64,000 nucleotides of DNA, taken from the NCBI GenBank assembly GCA_963932465.1, contig OZ010798.1, forward strand, positions 17,096,981 through 17,160,980. The letters are read 5' to 3'. This document shows positions 1-13,506 of the stretch, piece by piece; within the stretch, counting starts at the first letter, position 1; each line of letters opens with the position of its first letter. The position numbers and the translations under genes were made by a program. This DNA comes from Maratus speciosus. Taxonomy: Eukaryota; Arthropoda; Arachnida; Araneae; Salticidae. The notes under the pieces were generated by a model that was not told the DNA's origin, ran no database searches, and saw nothing but the letters and a program-made list of their open reading frames with translations.

Positions 1-1354
1 GAGTAATATCAATTTCTCTTATAAAAAATATAATTTTTTGCATTTTTCTTATATTTATATACTCTTACAAAATATTTATTAAAATATTTAAAAATATTTC
101 TTTCACTTTTATATGAAAATGAAAATTTTCAATTAAATTCTAATTCAGAATTGTGCAAAGCAATATCTCTGTAATTGTCTCTGCGTACAGAGCTCTTTTG
201 CTGAGAACTAGATGCATGTACTTCTTCAGAGACAAAGCAGAAAACTATATTTTGAATTTTTCACTGAGCATTTGAGCTCTGGAAAGAAAATATGTACAGA
301 TTATACTACCACCAGTATGATCTAGATCACATTTTTAAATTTCAAAGGCACATTCAGTATAACTTTAGTTGCTCTTGTAAATGGTCAATTTAAATTTTAT
401 ACATGAAGATGTAAAACGTTTAGTGACAGTGGTGTGTCGGAAAAGAGTTACCTTAAAAATACTTAGGTTAAAATTTTCAAATATACCTCAGGCCAATTAA
501 TTGTCAAGAACCAATATAAACGTTCCTTACATAATTGTAGTCGATGATGCATTCTCATTAACACTAAAAATCATGAAGTCTTTCTCTGGAAAAATAACAA
601 ATCTTTTTTATTAGCATTTCCTTTTGAGACAAAGACAAATATAGCTAAAAATGCCTGGCATTTTCAATAATCGTTTCAGAATATATATAAATTTAAAATG
701 TTATCTGCTCCAATAACAGCCTGGACTTACATTCTAGCAACATGCATTCTATATAATTATGAGATCCTAAAGCTTGGCTACAAAGCCATTTGAAAGATTA
801 TTCAGATTTGACAATCAATAGTCATGGAGCAAAGTATTCACATCCTCAAAAATGCACACCAGAAATGAAAGAAATACTTCAAGCAGGACTTGTTCTCAAT
901 TCTTTCATTATTGGGCTCTGTTGATTGGTCAAAGTCATGCAGACAGGACTGCAAAATTAAAGATTTATTACCCCGTCCATTTGTTCATTGCAGAAGAAGC
1001 AAAAAAAAAAAAAATTGGCTTTTCCCTAATTAACATATACAAGATACAGCAGTAGAATTTTTTCAGTTTGTTGTCTTCTCTGCACTGTGACTTAGCTTGT
1101 TTGGGCATAATTAGAATACAAGTAATTTCTTCTAATTGACTGACTCCCAGGATTATTATCTGCTACTGAGTTTTCTTGGGTCTAAAATGAAAATGAATTA
1201 TGAGTAATTAGATTGAAATATCAGTATTAAATCAAGTAAATGTTATCACCATTGTTTATAATAAATAAAAGTTACATTATAAATATAGAATAATGTGATT
1301 TGAGTATGAAGTTTAAATAATAAGTTTTATCAAGCTTGACACTAAACATGCTAA
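1..1354. other. AT-rich stretch without recognisable gene
   Basis: No recognisable domain, splice-framed exon or terminal repeat was found. The only open frame (852-1055) encodes a low-complexity peptide that I do not recognise. Confidence 0.6.
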
Positions 1355-2585
1355 GGGGCTGTACTTATACAGTAGCCTTCCTCTTAACCGGAACTCCGCT
1401 TTAACCGGCTGACTTTTTTTTCCCAACATCAGGCAAAATTCAGAAAGGAAAATTTCAGTTCCCATTTCTTTATGGTTAATTAACACAAATTTACGTAATG
1501 TAGAATAATTTCAACTTCTCATAAAGGTACGTGACGAGATTTTCAACTATTTAATTTGTATTTAAAACTTTTCATTATTTGTTATTAGTGGTAATTTTTA
1601 TTTCAATTCAGTTAATTACAACTAGTATTCATTTCACAAAATATAGAAAATATGTACATTTTTAAAACTACACAAATTAAAAAGCTATAATGCATCCTAC
1701 GCATTTAATTAAATATGCAGTTACTTATTTAATTTTTATTACATCTCCGGTTTAACCGGTTTTTTGCTTAACTGGCTAACCCTCAGTCCCGTTTAGGCCG
1801 GTTAAGAGGGAGGCTATTGTATAACTTTTATCAATCTTTTGGTAATTTTGGATTTCCCCCCTCACCCCCCGTTAATCATATCATTATCAATGTCTAAAAA
1901 TTCCTTTGATTTTTGGAGTGATATACAAATATGGTTACATTTATTTTTTGCATACTTTATTGATTCGAAATGAAGAGAAGTCAATAAAATATCATTTTAT
2001 ATATGAAATAACTTTATATCAAATTAAATAACACTTAAAAGAAATAGTTACTATTTAAAAGAATTTAATAATAGCCTTTTTTTTTACATAACGCGTTCAA
2101 CAGCAATAATGTCTTCTTGCACTTGACCACACAGGCGGAGTGGGAGGCAAACAGAACTTCTTATCAACAAAACAGATGGACAAAATTCTTTCTCCTTTAT
2201 TTACTAGTAAACACAAAGTATCATTTGAAACGTACTTCACATATGGTTTCTCGAACAGTGGTTTATAGATGCATACGCATATGACAGAAGAATAGGAATG
2301 GCAAACGTTGGGGTATTACATATTTTGTAATTAAATAATTTTATAATCATTCAAAGATTTTAATAACTTTGCATTCTCATAAAAATAGATAACAGACTAA
2401 AAAGAGATAACATACAACTTTGATGTAAAGACCAAGTTACAAATAAAAAAAGAAAATGTTGGTAGTGTGAAAAATGATAACGATATCAAAAGACAAATCC
2501 CCCCTCCCCTTAGTGATATCTTACGATATCATGTGCCAGACCCACCCTCCCCCCTAAAATGATAACGTTATATATGCACAGCCCC
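1355..2585. mobile_element. Non-autonomous element with GGGGCTGT ends
   Basis: The left end reads GGGGCTGTACTTATA and the right end is the inverse, TATATGCACAGCCCC. Both ends are followed inward by C/G-run tracts (CCCCCC near 1855-1870, CCCCCTCCCC near 2500 and CCCTCCCCCC near 2545) and by AT-rich ATATCAT motifs. No coding sequence was seen. A similar GGACAGCCCC end lies at 17089-17098 next to a G-run, so this may be a family. The superfamily is unknown and no clean target duplication was seen. A pogo-type MITE sits 15 bp inside the left end. Confidence 0.5.
1370..1819. mobile_element. pogo/Tigger-type MITE inserted in a TA
   Basis: The left end CAGTAGCCTTCCTCTTAACC and right end GGTTAAGAGGGAGGCTATTG are imperfect inverted repeats. 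A second inner inverted pair (TTTAACCGG near 1391 and GGTTTAACCGG near 1749) lies within each end. TA flanks both sides (1368-1369, 1820-1821), the pogo/Tc1 target duplication. The interior is AT-rich with no transposase, so it is non-autonomous. It lies inside the GGGGCTGT-ended element and is therefore the younger of the two. Confidence 0.75.
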
Positions 2586-3070
2586 TAATGCGAAACTGAC
2601 ATTGACAATGTAACTGGAAACCATTTTACACTGCGCTCTTTGTGGGTGATATTTGGAACTTTTGTTAGCCAGAAGACCACCAAATATTTCTCCAATCCCC
2701 ATTAATGACATTGTTATTGACTAACTTAATTCGTAATTTGCTCTGATTATGGATGACCAATGTTATTTCTACTGATATACTCTTATTCCCATATTTAATC
2801 ATGAATTTTGTATAAATTTAACAGAGTTTTGCCTTTAAATTTTTGGTTTAAAAAAGCACATGTACGTGTTCATAGAATAATTGGTATATTTTTAGGGACA
2901 ACTATTGAAGTTTCTATGGTGAGCATTTATTTCAATTTTTGTTAAAAGCTCTTTAATTTATCTATTTTATAAATATTTAGAGCAGGGCCGAAACTAAGGA
3001 GGGGCAGAGGGGGCATGTGTCCCGGACGCCAAAACGAAGGGGCGCAAAATGAAGGATTATACCTTTGGAA

Positions 3071-3352
3071 TGGATTTTTTTCTGCTGATGGACTGGTGGC
3101 TTCCATTATTATGAAACAGCCATTATAAATGAAGTGTTAGGTGAAGATGAAAGAGCAGCCGTAAAAAGTTAGAACTCCGATTTTCTGGTCAGAATGGGAG
3201 AAAAAAAATGGTCATAATTTTTTTCCTATTCTGACCAGAAAAACAGAGTTCTAACTTTTTATGACGCTCTTTCATCTTCACCTAATACTTCATTTATAAT
3301 GGCTGTTTCATAATAATGGAAGCTATCAGTCCATCATAAGAAAATAAATTGG
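3071..3352. repeat. Foldback with ~120-bp arms
   Basis: Two arms pair as inverted repeats around a centre near 3210. The left arm includes GGCTTCCATTATTATGAAAC and GGTGAAGATGAAAGAGC. The right arm includes GCTCTTTCATCTTCACC and GTTTCATAATAATGGAAGC. Arm identity is high, with a few mismatches. It looks like a foldback MITE nested in the hAT-like element; its ends are not clear. Confidence 0.7.
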
Positions 3353-3365
3353 TTAAAGCAGAAAC

Positions 3366-3392
3366 TCACAGTCGGTTAAGCGGGATCTACTG
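3366..3392 (-). mobile_element. pogo-type end remnant
   Basis: Read on the minus strand this begins CAGTAGATCCCGCTTAACCG and is flanked by TA (3393-3394), like the end of the MITE at 1370. The partner end was not found, so it is truncated. Confidence 0.45.
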
Positions 3393-3597
3393 TATATTTC
3401 ATTTTAAAAATGATCTTTAGAATAGTTTTGTTAGTGTTCAGAGGGGGGGGGGGTCATGACTCCCCCCCCTTGGATCCGCCATTGTAGATCACATAGTTTA
3501 GTATTACATATTTGATGATTACATATATTAAATTTAACTAAGTCGGCTATTAGAAAATTAGTAAAATTCTCTTTGTAAATATACTTTATGGAAGAGA

Positions 3598-3623
3598 GGG
3601 GGGGGGGGGGGGGGGGGGGGGGG
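3598..3623 (+). repeat. 26-nt poly-G tract
   Basis: An uninterrupted run of 26 G. Shorter G or C runs recur at 3442, 3919, 5071, 6550, 17049, 27665, 30863 and 47510, often near transposon ends. Length calls in such runs are unreliable. Confidence 0.9.
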
Positions 3624-3684
3624 TTGCAAAATCCATGTTTGCACCGGATGCAAAAAAGGCTAGTTTCGGCCCTGGTACAAAATC

Positions 3685-3753
3685 TAGCACACTATACTAC
3701 AAACTACGATTAAAAGTAATGACTACTGTAGTTTCGTTACTTGTAGTGTGCTA
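3685..3753. repeat. Short imperfect hairpin
   Basis: TAGCACACTA at the left pairs with TAGTGTGCTA at the right, with further partial pairing inside (AAACTAC with GTAGTTT). It is about 69 bp and could be a tiny MITE. 3754-4461 holds only poly-C, poly-T and AT-rich sequence. Confidence 0.5.
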
Positions 3754-4461
3754 CTTCTGACCTCTGGGTACAATTGCATAACTACTCCTTCTGCCACAAC
3801 GTAAAATTTTATAGACAGATTTAAGGTTACATTTTTACAGATTTTACTGTATTACTACACTTACTGGTTAAAAGCTCTGCGAAACACAGATAATTGACTT
3901 GGCAATTTTAAGCATCACTCCCCCCCCCCCCCCCCCCCAAGAAAAATATGCCATAGCAATGGCTCTGATTGTATGCTGCTCGAGAGATTTTGAAATACAT
4001 GAATATTTCTTAAAATGAAGAATAGAAACATGAAATAAGCAAACCTAAGAGTTTTACTCATAACCCTCGATAAAAGACAATTTTTAAACATATAAATATA
4101 AAAACCGACAGAAGTGTAACAAATATGAAATTGTAAATATTTACAAGGGTACAAACTTTTTTTTTTTTAAATAGATAATTTAAACAGTTTTTGCATCTGT
4201 TATGTGTTGTTTATTTTAGACAATTTTTAAACACATTAACATAAAAAAAAAACTAAAGTGTATATTATACAACCGGTTAAGTGGTGTTTCATGAAAAATC
4301 CTTGCTTCTTTTCTGTTATAAATGTTTAGAATAAATTATCCATTTTTTTCTTTATTAAAACTCAGAGAAAAATTTAAAGTTAATAATTAATGTTAAAGCA
4401 CTCCTCATTTACAAATAAGAAAATTATGTATTTAAATCACAATTTGCTATATAACTAATTT

Positions 4462-4640
4462 GGGTACTTTTTGGTTAGCCGGCGCCAGTGTTATATATAC
4501 ATATGTATGTATACCTATATATATATATTATATATATGCATATTTATACATATATAGAAGCTATATGTATACATATATACATATGTGTGTATATATACAT
4601 ATATATGTATATATAGATATACATACATATGTAATGAATT
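4462..4640 (+). mobile_element. Truncated copy of microsatellite-loop MITE
   Basis: GGGTACTTTTTGGTTAGCCG followed by GCGCCAGTGTTATATA leads directly into an (ATAC/TATG)-type microsatellite. The same left end begins the complete copy at 32419. The right terminal repeat is missing here. The short open frame across it only reads the microsatellite. 4641-5204 is AT-rich with nothing recognisable. Confidence 0.65.
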
Positions 4641-5204
4641 AAAATCAGTATTATTTGCACTCAAATAAGATATTTTAAAAAAATATTAAGAGAAATTTTC
4701 TTTACTTTTTTAAAAGTAAAAATGCAAGATACAATTTTAATTGTAAAATAATGTTTATTTGAGAGTAGAAGATACCAAGTTCCACTAACAAGTATCACTA
4801 ATGTTCGCATTTCTTTTAAAATGGGCAAGACAGGTTTATTGAAAAAGATATTTTTGCTGAAAAAAAGAAGACTTATGTTAAGTAAAGGTATACTTTTGTT
4901 GAATGAATAGGTGCTTTCATTATACTTCCCATTGAATTATTTGTCAGCATAGATCTGTGTTAGAATCAGACATTTTCCTTGGAAGGGAAATTTACATCTA
5001 AATCATTAATAAACATCAAATCCTAAATGTTCTGAAGGTGGGAGACATTTCAATGCAGTAAGAAGGGGAGGGGGGGGGGGATTTTTCACTGGTCTACCTA
5101 CTGAATACATTATCAAAGTACACTGAAATCATTCTGTATCTTTACGAATCTCATAAAAAAAAAAAATCCCATTTTATGAATTTACTACTATAAGTTTAGT
5201 TTGC

Positions 5205-5625
5205 ACATCTTTTTGGTGCTTTGACTAAATTCATGTTTTTTTCCACGTTACTTTGACGAAATTCGCATTTTTTTCTACGATCCTTTTGTCGAAATTTGCT
5301 TTTTTTTCGCGAGTCTGTCACGAAAATCGTTTTTTTCCCCCCTATACTTTGACAAAATTCGGCTTTATTCTGCGATTTTTTGACGAAATTCGCTATTTTT
5401 TCGCGATCTTTTGACGAAATACACTGTCTTGTCTCAGCCTTTTACGGAAATAGAGTTTTTTCCCCTCGCGATATTTTGATGAAATTTGTGCTTTTTTGCG
5501 ATTCTTTGACAAAAAGCGGCATTTTCCCGCGATTTTTTGACGAAATTACGCATCCCATGGGATGCGTAAGAGCTATTTTTTTGCGTCCCGTCTCCGATTT
5601 TTCGCGTATTTTTACGTGCTATAGT
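5205..5625 (+). repeat. ~30-bp minisatellite, locus 1
   Basis: About a dozen diverged copies of a unit close to CGATCTTTTGACGAAATTCG followed by a T run. CpG dinucleotides are unusually frequent for this window. The long frame through it (5380-5808) simply reads the repeat with a 10-11 residue period and is probably not a gene. A second locus of the same unit is at 59590-60040. A perfect 20-bp palindrome centred on CCATGG lies near 5548-5567. Confidence 0.75.
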
Positions 5626-8536
<2,911 letters not shown>

Positions 8537-10290
8537 GTACCTACAGAAATTGTTTAAAAAAAAAAAAGTTCTCTGATTATCTTTATCAGATGACTTCCTT
8601 TTTTTCCATTATTAACAATACATATGTGTACTTTTTCATGTATGCTGCTTCCTCATATAAGACACTAATCCAGCTTACTAATATCTCATTTGGGAGAAAA
8701 AACATAAAAATTGCCTAATATGCATAAAAAATGGGTTGACAGTTTTATAAATCCAAACTCAAAATTTAGTCCAAAAACTTCATATAAATGGCCAATGGAT
8801 ATAGGATGACCAGAAAATTTCCTCATTTTCTGAAAAACTTTCAATTTTAAGACATAGCTACTTTTGACGAGACAGTTAATTGGATTAAGCAGGCCACCTG
8901 GTCAGATTATGCTAAAGTTTCATTTAAAATTTTCAAAAAAGGGTTTAATTCAATATAAGTGCTATCCACAGTAAATGAGGACATCTGATCACCTTAATTT
9001 CTATTAAATATCAAAAACTCCTACCATGTACATAGGCTGTCAACGATTTAAATCAGTTGATTTAAATCATGATTTTAATCAAGTGATTTTTTTAAAAAAA
9101 TCATTGATTAAAATCAAAAATTTTCTAAATGTTTAAGAAGACAGAAAAAAGTATTCAAATCTAAGATGAACATAATTTGGAAAGTTTCTATAGGTATTGT
9201 GACTTATGAATACACAAAACAAAGCTTTAAATAATTGTTTCTAAGCGTAATTCCTGAGTACTGTGAAAAATTTAAGTACAGTAAGTTTGTAAAAAGCATG
9301 TTTTTTATCTAACAAACATAAAAAGCATTTAATTTAAAAATGATATTTAAATCTAATATAACTTACAATGTCATAATGTCTTTTTAATAATCAAGTTATT
9401 CATTCTTTTATACAATAAACGTAACAATAGAGTGTCAATGATTTTAATCAATTGATTTAAATCAGATGATAAAATCACATATTTTCTGATTTTTTAAAAT
9501 GGTGTGAAAAAGCATTATAATCAATAACGAAAACAATCACTAAATCACTTGTAAAAAATGTAATATTTGTTATTGTTAATTATAACAATATTAAACTGTG
9601 TAAAAAGATGTATTACATATTTAAAAAACATCTAACTAAATGTTAAATAACTTCAAAACATTATAATATTTAGTAGCTATTCAAATATTTTAATGTTGCG
9701 GGGGAAAAATCTGATTTAAATTTCAAAAATACAATTTTTGTAATCTATTTATAAATTATGTGTGAGTTTGCTGTATATATTACTACAATTTTTGATCAAT
9801 TTGATATACATATGCTTTCGAACCTGTGTAAAATTACTGGCTGCTTTAGGAATTTATCAAACTATTATTTATCACCTTCTTTCAACCACTTTTTCAAAAA
9901 TGTAGATTGTGTTTAATTAAACAGTTAATTGTTTAATAATTACAAAATTTAATCTGTATCATCTGCATAATCTGCATTTAAAATAAATGCAATTTATCAA
10001 TAACTTTATGTTAGTAATTGGAGGGTTATTCATTTCTGAAATGCTTAATTCTTGGTAGATGTTTAATATTTTAACACAGGGGAAAAAATAAAAAAAATTT
10101 GATTTTTTTACACCCTACATGTACATCTTTTAAAAAATATTGGGAAAGACTAATCAGCATGTGAAAAAACATGGTACATAAAACAGATGAATCAGTCTCG
10201 TTGGCAAGGTGAAAATACAAATATTTTCACATATAGACAAATTTCACTGATTTTTTCAGATTGATAAACCTCCTTGATTCTGTAGACAAG
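8537..10290 (+). repeat. Tandem unit copy A (interrupted)
   Basis: First of three copies of a ~620-bp unit. It begins at CTACAGAAATTGT, contains ATGGCCAATGGATATAGG and GGATTAAGCAGGCCACCTGG, and ends at TTCTGTAGACA. It is split at 9034-10113 by a transposon. The unit has no coding sequence I recognise. Confidence 0.75.
9034..10113 (+). mobile_element. AGGSTGT-ended element in tandem unit A
   Basis: The left end AGGCTGTCAACGATTTAAAT is the partial inverse of the right end ATTTGATTTTTTTACACCCT. CATGTACAT occurs at both junctions (9025-9033 and about 10115-10123), as a target duplication would. Many ATTTAAATC/GATTTAAAT motifs crowd the left end. A second similar left end (AGAGTGTCAATGATTTTAAT) at 9430 suggests a nested or duplicated copy. 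No transposase was seen; hAT-like is only a guess. Confidence 0.6.
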
Positions 10291-10820
10291 CAATAATATA
10301 AAAATGATATTTTTTTTTTTTTTTTTTTTTTGCCTGACTCATGGTTGCTACAATTTAAATCACTTAAGGGGTGTGGAGAACTTCGACTTACTTAACCCAC
10401 CCAAATAGCACAACATTGTTAATAACATGCACATTTTTTTTTTTTACTTACACAGAATTAAAAAGCTATTGAGTTAAAACAGAAGCATTTTCAATGATGA
10501 ATTTAATTGTTCTTTTATCATGATGAGAAAAAGTAATAATAATAAAAAAAAGGGATTTGGGGGGGGAGGATGAGATATATGAGAAATAAGGTGCAATTTT
10601 ATTTCTATTTAACTCTTATATTATATTAAAACTTGTTTAACATAAACGCTGACATTCATATAGCGAAGGGAGAAGAATTGAAAGTGTGAGCCTTGGAGTA
10701 CATTACTAAAATTGCTGATTTTTCTGCAACCGCTGGCACTCTGTAAGATTCGTAATAAAATATCTCTTTTCAATGATCACAAAATGTCAAAAAAGCAGTT
10801 CTGTTGTAAAAATCAAGTTA
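10280..10820 (-). repeat. Interspersed repeat, copy 1
   Basis: The reverse complement matches 30170-30710 over about 500 bp. Shared blocks include AAATAAGGTGCAATTTTAT here against its complement at 30390, the T/A run, and CAAAATGTCAAAAAAGCAG. It lies between tandem units A and B. Function and class are unknown; the internal homopolymer tract is on opposite strands, as expected for inverted copies. Confidence 0.7.
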
Positions 10821-10848
10821 CCCGACTCATTTACAGAACTCCATTAAA

Positions 10849-11466
10849 TAGGATGTCTACAGAAATTGTAAAAAAAAAGTTCTCTGATTTCCATTATAAA
10901 CAATACACATCCGGTAAATTTCATGTATGCTGTTTTCTCGTATAAAACACACATCCAGCTCACTAATCTCTCATTTAGGAGAAAAACATGAAAATTGCAT
11001 AACATTCTTAAAGTATTGGTTGACAGTTTTATAAATCCGAACTCAAAATTTAGTCCAACAGCTTCATACAGTGGCCAATGAATATAGGGTGACCAGAAAA
11101 TTTTCTCATTTTCTGAAAAATGTTCAATTCTAAGACATTACATCTGACGGATAGCCAACTGGATTAAGCTGGCCACCTGGTCGGGTTATGCTAGTGTATC
11201 ATTCAAAAATGGGTAAATTGCCTTCAATATAAGAGCTATACACAGAAAACAATGACATGTGCCTCTTTTTAAAAATATTGGAAAAGACTAACCAGCACGT
11301 GAAAAAAATAAGGTGCATAAAAATAGACGATCAGTCTTGTTGGTAAGGTGAAAATGCAAATATTTTCACATATAGACAAATTTCCCTGATTTTCGAGTAC
11401 TTTTACAAACTTCCCTGACTTTTCCCAGGTTGATAAGCTTCTCTGATTTCTAGATTCCGTAGACAC
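10849..11466 (+). repeat. Tandem unit copy B (complete)
   Basis: The intact ~618-bp unit, from GTCTACAGAAATTGT to TTCTAGATTCCGTAGACA, gives the reference for the interrupted copies. It shares GTGGCCAATGAATATAGGGT and CACATATAGACAAATTTCCC-type blocks with copy A. The minus-strand frame at 11269-11466 is part of the repeat and resembles no known protein. Confidence 0.75.
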
Positions 11467-11672
11467 CCTTTTAAAGTATTGTTAATTACAAAATAATAAT
11501 AAATTAAAACAGGTTGTCTACAGAAATTGTAAAAAAAAGTTCCCTGATTTTTCCATGATTGCCCTGACTATCTTTATCAGACTTCCCTGATTTCTATTAT
11601 TAACAATAGACATATGGTATTTTTTCATGTATGCCGATTCCTCGTATTAACACACTTATTCAGTTTGCTAAT

Positions 11673-13267
11673 CAGGGTTGGACGGTATTTACCGTCTGAT
11701 GGTTTTAACCGGTATTTACCATGGTTTTTACCGTTTTTGGAAAAACATGTTTTTACCATCTATGAAAAAACTTAGTAGTTTGACGTTTTCGTCACTTAAA
11801 TATGAAAATTTATGTATCAATTTTTCATTTACCCAGGGGTTAAAGTTTTCCGGTCATTTAATACCATAATTCCATATAACAATATTCACCTAATTTAGTT
11901 TTCGATTAGATAAGTAAAAGAATACTATACAAAAATAGTGGTTTTTAAGGAATATAAATAACCTGGAAAATTTTCATCAGTGTTTTCCTCCTACAAAAAT
12001 TCAAAATTTTAAAGATATCGTACCCATATCATTATTAAACTAAAAATTATTATAACTATTATTATGAGAATGCACATTATAACATTTATTATATTTATCT
12101 TAATGGAGACTAATTTACTAATTTTTACTTAAAGCAAAAGGAAGAGAAAAATTCTACACTTTTATCACGCTTAAAAACCTTAATCATTTTAATAAAAACC
12201 AAATGCTTGCAAATATTAATTGCCACATAACGTAGTTTGTACAAATGTTAGTTCTATAACAAAATACAAGCTTTACAGTTTACTGTACACCAAATCTATT
12301 TCTTAATTTACTGTGGATATGTGAAAAGCTCGAAAAAATTGGCTCTATGGGAGAAGAAGTACAAGGTATGGTGTGAAGATTCATCATTAAATATATGAAT
12401 TTGGGATTTATTTCTTTGTTATTTAATGCTTTTCACCAAATTTTGGCTTAAGCATCTTTTGTTTTAAAGAAACTCATTGGAAATGATAAGAGTACAAGTG
12501 GGATGAAAACCTGCTTTGTGAAACAGCTAGTAAACATCTGTTTTCCTATTTATAGATGGGGAATAGAAAATATGGTAAAACCTCTATGATTAAACTGCTT
12601 ATCAGCAGCTTTGGAGAACTAATTCTTTACTTCCCATCTCTTTATATACCGGGTGTCCCAAAAAGGACTGACTGATTTTAAAATTCAATAACTTGTAAAC
12701 GGTGACATATTTAAAAAATTCTTGCAGGAGGGTTATGCATAAGGTCAAAAGTTTTTTTACAGTGATTTTCAATTTTAGTTCGAATTACAAACAATAGATG
12801 ACGCTGCCATCAACAGACGCTAAATTCAGGCTCGATTTTTGGTACTTCGTGGCCCGGATAATACATTTCCATCTCCTTTTTCCGCATGAAACAAGAGAAA
12901 GGACCAAAAATCGAGCCTGTATTTAGCGACTATTGCTTACAGCGCCCTCTATTGTTTGTAATTCGAACTAAAATCGAAAATCACTGTAAAAAAACTTTTG
13001 ACCTTATGCATAACACTCCTGCAAGAATTTTTTAAATATCTGTCACCGTTTGCAAATTATTGAATTTTTAAAATCAGTCAGTCCTTTTTGGGACACCCGG
13101 TATATATAATACATAATCACATCAATTACATGAAAATAGTTTTTATCAATAGTATTAAAATAAAGTTTAATAACTAGTAGAGTTTATTGTATCTTTAGGT
13201 TTTTACCACTTTTTCCCACGTTTATACAGGTAAAAACCTAGTTTTTACCCGTAAAAAGCCAACCCTG
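11673..13267. mobile_element. hAT element, perfect 8-bp TSD
   Basis: It starts CAGGGTTGGACGGTATTTAC and ends TAAAAAGCCAACCCTG. The 8-bp target duplication TTGCTAAT is exact on both sides (11665-11672 and 13268-13275), the hAT signature. Subterminal sequence is rich in GGTATTTACC / GGTAAAAACC repeats. No transposase frame survives. A palindromic Tc1-like MITE (12649-13100) is nested inside. It cuts tandem unit C, so insertion order is unit, then hAT, then MITE. Confidence 0.9.
12649..13100. mobile_element. Palindromic Tc1/mariner-type MITE
   Basis: It has inverted arms of about 190 bp, starting CCGGGTGTCCCAAAAAGGAC and ending GTCCTTTTTGGGACACCCGG, with a ~60-nt unpaired loop (about 12842-12902). 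TA flanks both ends (12647-12648, 13101-13102). Arm identity is high, so it is either young or homogenised. No coding sequence. Confidence 0.9.
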
Positions 13268-13506
13268 TTGCTAATATCTTGTTTGGGAGAAAAAACATAA
13301 AAATTGCCTAATATTCATTAAATATTTGGGTGACAGTTTTATAAATCTGAACTCAAAATTTAGTCCAACAACTTCATATAGTGGCCAATGGATATAGGGT
13401 GTCCAGAAAATTTCCTCATTTTCTGAAAAATATTCAATTCTAAGACTTCTACACCTGACAGGATAGTTAATTGGATTAAGCCTGGCCACCTGAGGTTATG
13501 CTGATG

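Larger units (their letters stand above)
2983..3674. mobile_element. hAT-like non-autonomous element
   Basis: The left end CAGGGCCGAAACTAAGG pairs with the right end CTAGTTTCGGCCCTG, a typical hAT-like CAGGG..CCCTG terminus. No 8-bp flanking duplication is visible, so the ends may have diverged or been lost. The interior holds a foldback (3071-3352), a pogo end remnant (3366-3392) and a 26-G run. No transposase was seen. The 2586-2982 stretch before it holds nothing recognisable. Confidence 0.55.
11513..13506 (+). repeat. Tandem unit copy C (split by hAT)
   Basis: The third unit starts at GTCTACAGAAATTGT, is broken at 11673-13267 by a hAT element, resumes at 13276 and stops at GGTTATGCTGATG, where a second hAT begins. 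The distal third of the unit seen in A and B is missing. Confidence 0.75.

Noticed and set aside
4460..4642. Small tyrosine/isoleucine-rich proteins at 4460 and 32364-32651
   Set aside because: They only translate the TATG/CATA microsatellite in the loop of a MITE.
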